In this document: one piece after another, positions 56,757-64,000 of the stretch
Layout: each line of letters opens with the position of its first letter
Numbering within the stretch: position 1 is the stretch's first letter
Assembly (NCBI RefSeq): GCF_030272615.1
Contig: NC_081408.1
Span: 404,171,389 to 404,235,388 of the forward strand
Direction of reading: 5' to 3'
Source of the DNA: Cryptomeria japonica
Lineage: Eukaryota > Streptophyta > Pinopsida > Cupressales > Cupressaceae
DNA length: 64,000 nucleotides
The notes under the pieces: generated by a model
Seen by the model: the letters and a program-made list of their open reading frames with translations, nothing else
Told to the model about the DNA's origin: nothing
The model's database searches: none
Program-made: the position numbers and the translations under genes

Positions 56757-57700
56757 TGTATACATCTAAAAATGGTTTGAAGATAATTGATTAAATAAGC
56801 AATTATTTAATTAATCCCTCCTCCCCAATTTAATTGAATTCACTAAGCAATTTGATTAAATCTCTCATTCATCTACTTATTAATAAATCTAAGGATTTAT
56901 TTAATAGGTTCATTTCATTTCACTCCTTTAATTAATTAATTCCCCCCATCAAAATCATTTCTTCTAATCCCCTAATTAATTAAAACAAATCAAATCATGA
57001 ATTGTTGAGATTAATTATCCTTTTCCTATTATTTGAATTTTTAAATTCAAATTCTCCTAACTTCTACCACTCCTAAACCTAACCATTCCTAAATCTAACC
57101 CATTCTACCTACCACCTTGTCCCCTTTCATCCAACATCTTCTATAACCTTTGTGACACTTGTCACTAAGTGTTCCCTTTAATCCAACCCCCTTTGCCAAC
57201 CTCCTCCAATTTAACCATTGATATCTTCAAATCAATCTCAACCGTTGATTCATGCCAACTCACCCCTAGCCTTGGAAAATCCTATAAATAGACCTCATTT
57301 TGGAGCTCAAAGGGTCCCAATTTCATATGATTTTTGCATATCATTTGATCCCATCTCATTCGTAGCTTAAGCATTGTTACTATAGGCATCTAGCTTCTAG
57401 TTTATCATTTTTTGGCAATGTTATCATGCTCATTTTAGCTTAATTGCATCTTCATTCTAGTTCATTTTCTAGATCAATCATGAATTCATATAGCTTAATC
57501 ATGCTATTCTTTCTAGATCATGCATTTTCAGCATTTCAAATCCTCCATCTAAGTGTAGTCAAGTCACTAGAATTTGCATACTAAGATCTGAGAGCAAAAT
57601 TCATACTCACATTTACTAGGAGGCAATAAGTCGATTAGCTATGGTTTTACTTTTCATTGTTTCAATTTACTAACCATTGCTTATAATGATTTATTGAGTG
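56757..57700 (+). repeat. LTR-like block K
   Basis: Starts TGTATACATCTAAAAATGG, 17 of 19 bases like block J. It is AT-rich with TTAATTAATT runs and a TATA box CCTATAAATAGACC at 57283. The right boundary is not sharp; LINE F coding sequence begins about 57740. No partner copy is identified in the window. It has no gene. Confidence 0.55.
57283..57290 (+). promoter_or_regulatory. TATA box in block K
   Basis: TATAAATA within CCTATAAATAGACC, a strong plant TATA match in an LTR-like block. Confidence 0.5.
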
Positions 57701-57739
57701 CATTGTGTTTGCAGTTACAGGTACAATTCACAGAGGATT

Positions 57740-59155
57740 TATAAGCTTTCAATTCACCTTGATAATTTCTAATACACACTCATGCCCCTAAAGCACTTGG
57801 GTTTCATCGTGAGGAGCCATCAAAATTAATCTTTACAAAATCAGATTGAGGAGGTTGTCAGGCAACACATGATCGGTCAATTTTGTTTTGATCGCTGGAT
57901 GATGAAACATTACTACTGGGAATGAAAATCATTTTCCATTTCTTTATTATATTTGTTGCCCATGAAGTGAATAAAGAACTTGAATTGCTATGCCTTTGCA
58001 CATATGCATTTACTAATTCTGAAATGGAGTTTTCTAAGCCCTCAAGGACTTTCTCAATAGGAGATGTAATTTTCCTAAAAATTATTTTGTTCCTCTCCCA
58101 CCAAACTGACCACAAGATAGTAGATGGGATAATCTATGAAATACAAGAGAAGAGAGAGGATTTGTATATTAATGGCCATGACTGGAACAAGTCCCAGATT
58201 GACCTTGGTAAAGGCATTGAGTATTCCAGTTTATTCATAATGAAAAACTAGCATTTATTAGCAAATGAGCACTTAAGGAACAAATGATCAACATTTTTAC
58301 TTTCTTGGCCACACAAAACACAAGAGAAGGGTTGTGTAATTTGTAGCTTAGCAAGTTTATCACTTGTTAAAATCTTTTTTTGGAGGGCCAACCATGAAAA
58401 ACATCCTTCTTTTGGCATGACTGCATTATTCCAACATAAGAAGTATGCTCTTTGATGTTGGTGTTGATTCCCAATATGTTGAAGTTCTTTATATCCATTT
58501 TTGAAAGAGTAGGTACCATCTCTGGATGGGGCCCAAATGACTTTGTCCTCCTTGTTTGATAAGATAACTATTCTTTGAGATAATAATTGTTGCACAATTT
58601 TGCTTAGACTGTCATCATCAATAAATTTTGAGAAGTCTTTCCAAATCACTTTCCCTAATTGAAGCTCAATTGAAGTTACACAATCTATTAACTTATCCCC
58701 CCATTAATGAGTGAGGATCAGGATAATTGGTAGCAATTCTTGCAGTTGAGCTAGAGGCATATACCCATTCGATGAATCCTTCCATAAATGAATTGACTCG
58801 CCATTATGGACTTGCCAAGAATTACTACTTCTCAAGATGCCATCATAAAATTCCACATAACTGAGCCTTCCAGATGATTAGAAATTTTAAGGATTCTAAG
58901 AGGGTTATATGAGTCCAGATATTTGGTTTGCATGATTTGACACCATTTAGTAACTATTTTCCAAACCAATTTCCCTCCAAAAGATTTATTACACTTGGCC
59001 AAATCATGAAGCCCTACCCCTCCTTCCTTCTTCTCATTAGCCATGTTGGTAAGAGAGACTAAAGGAATCATCTTATCTTGTGACATATTACCCTTCCAAA
59101 GGAAATTTCTTATAATCTTCTCAATCTAATTGATAATAAATTTAAGAGCTTTCTA
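57740..59155 (-). pseudogene. LINE F ORF2 C-terminal half
   Basis: 58832-59086 encodes the connector with KEGGVGLHDLAKCNKSFGGK. 58248-58649 carries VIWAPSRDGTYSFKNGYKEL and zf-RVT (GCFSWLALQKKILTSDKLAK, FSCVLCGQESKNVDHLFLKC). 57858-58115 gives MWSVWWERNKIIFRK, and below it QSDFVKINFDGSSR begins RNase H. Stops divide the pieces. RNase H homology disappears after about 35 residues. Confidence 0.88.
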
Positions 59156-59839
59156 CACAGATATGTAATAATTAGGTATGGCAGTTAAAACAATTTTTAT
59201 GGGAAGAATGCATCCTGAAAGAGAGAGCCACCTGACTTTCCAAGCCAAGATTATAGACTTTATTCTCCCAATGACATTTTCCCAATAAGATGCTTTATTT
59301 CTCATAATGCAAGGTACATGAAGGGTATCTATGGGGTACGATCCGCACTCCCGAAATCAATGAATGTGGGATTTGGGATACTAAGTTGGTTCTTATTGTA
59401 AGTTTTGAGGGATCTTGATCCAACGACGGATTCTCAGAGCAAGCCACTTAAGGCTTTAGTTAAGCTTATCGGTGCAGGGAAGGCCCCCACATACGTTGAA
59501 TTCACTCAACACTCTAACCGCCTGACCAGTATGTTTATATAGCAGCTCGAAAAACCTGCTCAAGAGTACGCTAGGAGAGATGATATGCCCAATGCATCCC
59601 AATTTGAAGTACCTATGTGGGGTGATAAAATCCCCAGTCAAAGATACCTCTCACTACTAAAAATAAAAATTGAGTGTTGTTAACACTTTTGTCAACACAA
59701 ATATGTAATAATTAGGTATGGCAGTTAAAACAATTTTATGGGAAGAATGCGTCCTGAAAGAGAGAGCCACCTGACTTTCCAAGCCAAGATTCTAGACTTT
59801 ATTCTCCCAATGATATTTTTCCAATAAGATTCTTTATTT
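59156..59839 (-). repeat. direct duplication inside LINE F around an unrelated insert
   Basis: 59156-59300 and 59696-59839 are copies of the same LINE coding segment (minus-strand reading RIKSRILAWKVRWLSLSGRILPIK) with about six differences plus one indel. Between them 59301-59695 (395 bp) is not LINE-like. It is less AT-rich than its surroundings and has no frame or terminal repeats I recognise. Confidence 0.85.
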
Positions 59840-60975
59840 GGGCCCATGAAGAAAGGTATGCCTAAGTATGAGCAAGGAAGCTCTTCTATCTTAAATCCTA
59901 GAATTTTTGTGATCTTTCTCCTAACAATAGATTTTGTATTAAAGATGTAAATATTTGATTTTTGAGCATTTCTCTTTTGACCTGATATTGATGTATATGT
60001 TTGAATAGTTTGCTTGATTTGATTGGCCTGTGAAATGCTTGCCTTGCCATATAAGAGAGTATCATTTGCAAATAATGTGTGACTTACTGAGATATTTGTC
60101 CTTGTAATATAGATACCTTGCCAAACACCACTGTCATTATTAGTCTTGATTAATTTGTAGAATTATTTTTCCATGATAATAAAGAGAAAATGAGATAAAG
60201 GATCTCCTTTTCTAACCCCTTGAGTAGTTGAAAAGAACCCTGTTGGCAACCCATTAATGATGACTAAAAAAGATGCTCCTGAGACGCATGATTTGATCCA
60301 TTTACACCATTTTTCAGAGAACCCAAACTTATGCAATACTTTAGAAATTAAATTCCAATCAACGTTATCATAAGCTTTCATCCTGTCAAGTTTAACAATT
60401 AATGAATAAATTTGAGATGCATGGATTGAATGGAGAACTTCATGAGCTACTAGAGCCCCTTCACCTATCTCTCTACTAGGGACAAATCCTCCTTGTTCTG
60501 GAATAAGATGTTGAAGTCTCAAATAGATAGCCTTTGTGAGGATTTTATAAATTGTGTTACATCATGAAATAGGTCTAAATTCTGCAAAAGTCTTTAAAAC
60601 CGAGGTTCTTCTTCTTGATTCTTCAAGTGTAGCCAATAGATCAAAACCTACCACATCCCAACACTTTTGAAAAAAGAGGGTTGTGAATCCATTTGGGCCA
60701 GGAGCTTTGTTTGGGGCTAGAGAAAAAACCACTTTATGAACTTCTTGTAAAGTGAATGGATTCATGAGATTATCATTATCTTGATGAGTAATAGAGTGAG
60801 GAATGGCATCAAGGAGTTCAAATTCATTTGTAATTGTGTGCTCAAATTTGCAAAAGGTGGGGTTAACAGGGTTTTGAAAAATTTGACACCTTCATCTTGG
60901 ATATCTTGAGCTTTTGAATGTATTTTTCCTAAGACAACATCATTGATTGAAAAGATACAAGCAGCTATAGACAAC
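59840..60975 (-). pseudogene. LINE F reverse transcriptase
   Basis: 60562-60765 contains VFSLAPNKAPGPNGFTTLFFQKCW. 60163-60522 contains PEQGGFVPSREIGEGALVAHEV, VKLDRMKAYDNVDW (catalytic Asp region) and GVRKGDPLSHFLFIIM. The active-site motif, at the complement of 60055-60072, reads FANDTL, with Asn for the first Asp of the catalytic pair. Then KILGFKIEELPCSYLGIPFF leads to the duplicated segment. 60762-60974 is the pre-RT stretch (AQDIQDEGVKFFKTLLT). Confidence 0.9.
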
Positions 60976-62033
60976 TGAAAAATGTTTCATTAATCATACA
61001 CTAATTATTTGTCTAATTAATTTAGTAATTCTTTAATTTTTTAACTAAGATAATTATTCTTCTAAACTGACTCAATCATCACATTCAGTATTTCTAATTA
61101 TCGATTTTTTATTCTTTAATTAATTAATCAGTCAACCCTATCTCAGATATTAATTAAATATTATTTATTTAATTAATCATGAATTATTCCTTAGTTAAAT
61201 AATAATAATTTAATTAACCTCATTTCTAATGTTTAAATAATTTTATTTAAATTATTTAAATTAATTAACTTATTCCTCCAATTCCCCAAATTTGAATTTC
61301 ACCTCATTTCATCTAATTCTAAATCATCAAATTAACATTTCACCAAATTCTAATTTCAATAAATTTCAATAAATCTCATGTGCATTTCATCATTTGAAAA
61401 TCAAAATTCAAATCCAAATAAGAATAAAATTGAATTTCAATTCAATCTCCTACAACACATGTTGAAAATCATAACTTATTTATCAAATTAGTTAACTCAG
61501 TTAACTCTTTAATCTCCCCCTTTTCACTCCAAATCACCTTTTCTAACTAATCAATCAATTCAGTCATCTCCTCAATCTATCCAGTCCACTGGCTAATCTA
61601 TTCAGTCCACTTTCCAATCAATCTAGCTGACTAATCAATCTATTGAGTTCACTGATCAATCTAAATCAATGAACTATCAATCAACACTTCAGTTCAATAT
61701 CTCACCCCACATGTCTTGAAAATCTATAAATACAAGACCTTTTCATCAAATCAATCTAGAATCACAGTCTTCAAAATAATTATCTATATTTTGTAAGTAA
61801 TTTCAATGCAATATCTAAGAGCCATCCTACAACCGACAATTATGGAGAAGAGCAATGGAAGTCACAATGCTTTTGAAGGGAGTTTTCAATTAGTTTGACT
61901 GTTTAATTCTCTTGTTTTGCATTTATTTCATTGGTTTGTGTTGAAGGTTGCTAAATTAGTTAAGGATTTTGTGATTCATCCTTTTAGTCTAATTATCTAT
62001 GTTCAATCTAACAAATTTTAAGCATGAAAACAA
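60976..62033 (+). repeat. LTR-like block L
   Basis: AT-rich, with TTAATTAATT runs like block K and a TATA box (TATAAATA, 61725). It contains several drifted copies of AATCTATTCAGTCCACT (61560-61650). It ends ..AAAACA and is followed at once by a PBS-like sequence, so it looks like the right part of a 5' LTR whose left end was lost beside LINE F. It has no gene. Confidence 0.5.
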
Positions 62034-62053
62034 TGGTGAACCCAACGTGAAAC
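62034..62053 (+). other. candidate primer-binding site of element L
   Basis: TGGTGAACCCAACGTGAAAC follows block L. It matches the J site at 5067 with two substitutions over 19 bases, suggesting a shared primer type. Confidence 0.5.
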
Positions 62054-62110
62054 TGACTTTCTGATATGTTTTCTCGTGATTTGCAGGTGTTGTACGAAAC
62101 ATAAAAATGG

Positions 62111-62760
62111 AGTTCGCACTTGTTATTACATAAATTCACACTTGTCACAACTAATGCGTGTTTTTCTACAGATTGATTCGCATTTGTAGCTATGTTAATT
62201 CACATTTGTCTTAATTAGTTCACATTTGTAAGGGCAGTTCATAATTCTAAATTTCTTTGTCACTTTTGTTTTTCATGCATTTACGATGCAAACCCATAAA
62301 TTTCTTTCAATTTTAGGATTTTATTTTTATGCATGAGATGTGTCTAACACTATGACATGGAAAGTGACTTTCAAACTCTCAGGTTCCAGAAAGAGGAAAG
62401 AATACAAAAGACAAAGGAGAGCACATCAATAGTGGATAAGAGCAGAAAAGAGATTTCAAGATCTTAAAGAAACAACCGCCCTATCTCAATATTATCACAT
62501 TGAGCACAAGTACTTGGACAAATTTAACGTGTTTGATGACATTGAGATCCTGGAGAATTTGATATTGGATTAAGCTCATGTAAGGATTGATTGACCCTTT
62601 ATGCTATTTTTTTTTTTAAAATCGTGTTTTAATTCACATTTGTGCAGAAGGCGATTCACACTTGTTTAAAGATTAGTTTTCAATTGTATGCATAGAAATT
62701 TGCACTTGTTCAGAAGACAATTCACATTTGTATTGAGATCAGTTCATATTTGTCAGGAGC
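62111..62760 (+). repeat. dispersed 11-12-bp motif TTCACACTTGT
   Basis: Copies of (A/G)TTC(A/G)CA(C/T)TTGT occur near 62112, 62133, 62176, 62198 and 62219, then again near 62632, 62653, 62690, 62709 and 62732, with further decayed copies. The two clusters flank a small ORF. All are on one strand. Confidence 0.75.
62352..62573 (+). pseudogene. small ORF of element L, unknown
   Basis: ATG at 62352, 74 codons to TAA at 62571, with one TAG at 62430. The first part is basic (SGSRKRKEYKRQRRAHQ) and the second is acidic and helical (FNVFDDIEILENLILD). The start follows the first motif cluster, in the leader of an LTR element by position. The change from basic to acidic sequence across one frame looks protein-like, but it could be chance. 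No family recognised. Confidence 0.4.
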
Positions 62761-64000
62761 TAACAAAGCATTTTTGTTCTATCTTTTTATGATTCTCTAT
62801 CATTAATATGTTTTGTTCATACAAACTGTGAAGTCAAATATGTAACCGAAGGAAAAATTAGGCTTGTGAGCCCACAATATACTAACAATTCTCATGTTTT
62901 CTTGCAGGGGTAGCTAGACTTAGTTTAGCTAAACTTTCTTTTGGTGCTCTTAAAAAGAGCAACACAAATTCCATCATTGCTATATCAGTTAAAATGAACA
63001 CAATGTCTTTTTGGAGCAACATCTCCAAGTAGTATAGACAATTTTGTGATGAAGATTTAAAAAGAAGTTTTGCTCTTTATATTTTCAAGGTGACATGAAT
63101 ATTCTCTCCTCTTAACTGGGTGACCAAAAATCCAGAACCACCTTTTTCATGCTTTCTATCAATTTTGCATTAGGATAAAACCTTTAGAAGGCCTGCCTCC
63201 CAAGTAGCCCATAAGGCCAAGTGAGAGGGAACGACGTAAGTGGCAACGACTAAAGCCAAGTAATTCAAGCCACTATAAATAAATGTGTTTGCAATAAAAA
63301 TTGTAAGCAATGAGTGTTACATGATGTCATAATGGTGTCATGCCTCCCTTAGTGCCTATATATTATGAGAAAATCTGTATAACCTCTACAGATTGGGAGA
63401 CCTCCTTAATGAAGCAGAAAACACTGCTGATTATGACCACTCAAACGAAACCTTGATTAATATATTTAGGAAATTAGAGGCCAATCCAAGTTAGTAACTA
63501 GACACTTATAGTATCACAGTGCAAGGGTGGGGAAGAATCCATCCCCAAGACACTCACCATATTTCTCCCAGGATACCAAGCCAATTGAGGAGAGATCTTG
63601 TTTGGTTTAATTTCCGAACAAAGGAAAAAAAATGGGCACACCTTAGGGTGTGACAGGACTATTTGAGTTGACAGAGTATCAAGATGTTGGCTGTGATATT
63701 ATTTGTGACCTTTTGACCTTAGGAGATTCTGCTTGATGTGCTATTGAATGACCAAAATTTTATCGAAAACAAAAATGAGGTTTTGAAAAAGATCTCAACA
63801 TCCACAAGGGTTTGAAAAAATCCTTTAAATAGTGCTCTCTTATGGTTATGTCAAGTTGTTTTCCATTTCTTTTCTATTGTGTCTTTGCAACATTTTCCAA
63901 AAAATCAAACACCTACAACAAGATCAAGTGTCAGCATCAACATCAAAATAAAAATCAAACATTGCAACATTCAAGAAATAGAGAAAATTGTACTTTCAAT
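62761..64000. other. no gene seen
   Basis: Presumed interior of element L. No frame of useful length, no repeat boundaries and no RNA gene is evident. A CCTCTACAGATTGGGAGACC-like stretch near 63385 has no assignable role. Confidence 0.45.

Larger units (their letters stand above)
57740..60975 (-). mobile_element. LINE F, 5'-truncated and rearranged
   Basis: On the minus strand the RT domain (from 60975), connector, zf-RVT and the start of an RNase H domain follow in order, so it is an L1-type LINE of a different family from E. The endonuclease and ORF1 are missing. The RNase H reading fades near 57740, so the 3' end is also incomplete. A 144-bp duplication flanking a 395-bp insert lies in the middle. 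No target duplication was found. Confidence 0.88.

Noticed and set aside
59301-59695. Possible small nuclear RNA gene in the LINE F insert
   Set aside because: A CCCACAT word and TATATAAA are present on the minus strand but not in the order or spacing of plant snRNA promoters, and no snRNA body is recognisable.
1-64000. CRISPR arrays, bacterial operons, rRNA and tRNA genes
   Set aside because: No regular short direct repeats with unique spacers, no ribosome-binding-site-led gene clusters, and no complete tRNA or rRNA sequence; the only tRNA-like signal is the SINE.

Overview
This window looks like repeat-dense nuclear DNA of a seed plant with a large genome. I found no intact host gene, rRNA or tRNA gene. 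Almost everything recognisable is a decayed retrotransposon: Ty1/copia and Ty3/gypsy LTR elements, a gag-only LTR element, two L1-type LINEs and a tRNA-derived SINE. The multi-kilobase nested insertions and long LTRs would suit a gymnosperm, but the sequence alone does not prove it. Nearly all reading frames carry stops and frameshifts, so coding entries are given as pseudogenes.

Layout, left part. 1-3444 is the 5'-truncated minus-strand body of a copia element (I). It is cut by an LTR-like block (J, 3445-5066) with a primer-binding-site-like sequence. 5220-14051 is a non-autonomous LTR element (A) with 1.88-kb LTRs, a gag-type ORF, a second long acidic ORF and two degenerate tandem arrays, but no protease, reverse transcriptase or integrase. 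14063-19796 is a minus-strand chromodomain gypsy element (B) with a perfect 5-bp target duplication. 19802-20576 is a fragment of a copia LTR. 21300-24290 is a decayed gene of unknown function on the minus strand.

Middle and right part. A plus-strand gypsy element (H) starts before 28700 and ends near 56743, and has been split by later insertions. A solo copia LTR sits at 30821-32006 (duplication TCTCC). A full copia element D (minus strand, 32363-54668, duplication GTATT/ATATT) sits exactly at H's reverse-transcriptase active-site motif. D's two LTRs were themselves invaded: one by copia C (33268-40358, plus strand, duplication AGAAT), the other by an 8-kb LINE E (45943-53948, 13-14-bp duplication). 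This gives the order H, then D, then C and E. An independent SINE with an 11-bp duplication lies at 25097-25375. Beyond H are an LTR-like block (K), a decayed LINE (F) containing a 144-bp direct repeat around a 395-bp insert, and a second LTR-like block (L) followed by a dispersed TTCACACTTGT-type repeat and a small ORF.

Most notable are LINE E, which has a third long ORF (about 534 codons) after its RNase H region and an ATGA overlap between ORF1 and ORF2; the gag-only element A with its second ORF and arrays; and the unknown decayed gene at 21300-24290, whose layout resembles that of the LINE's third ORF.
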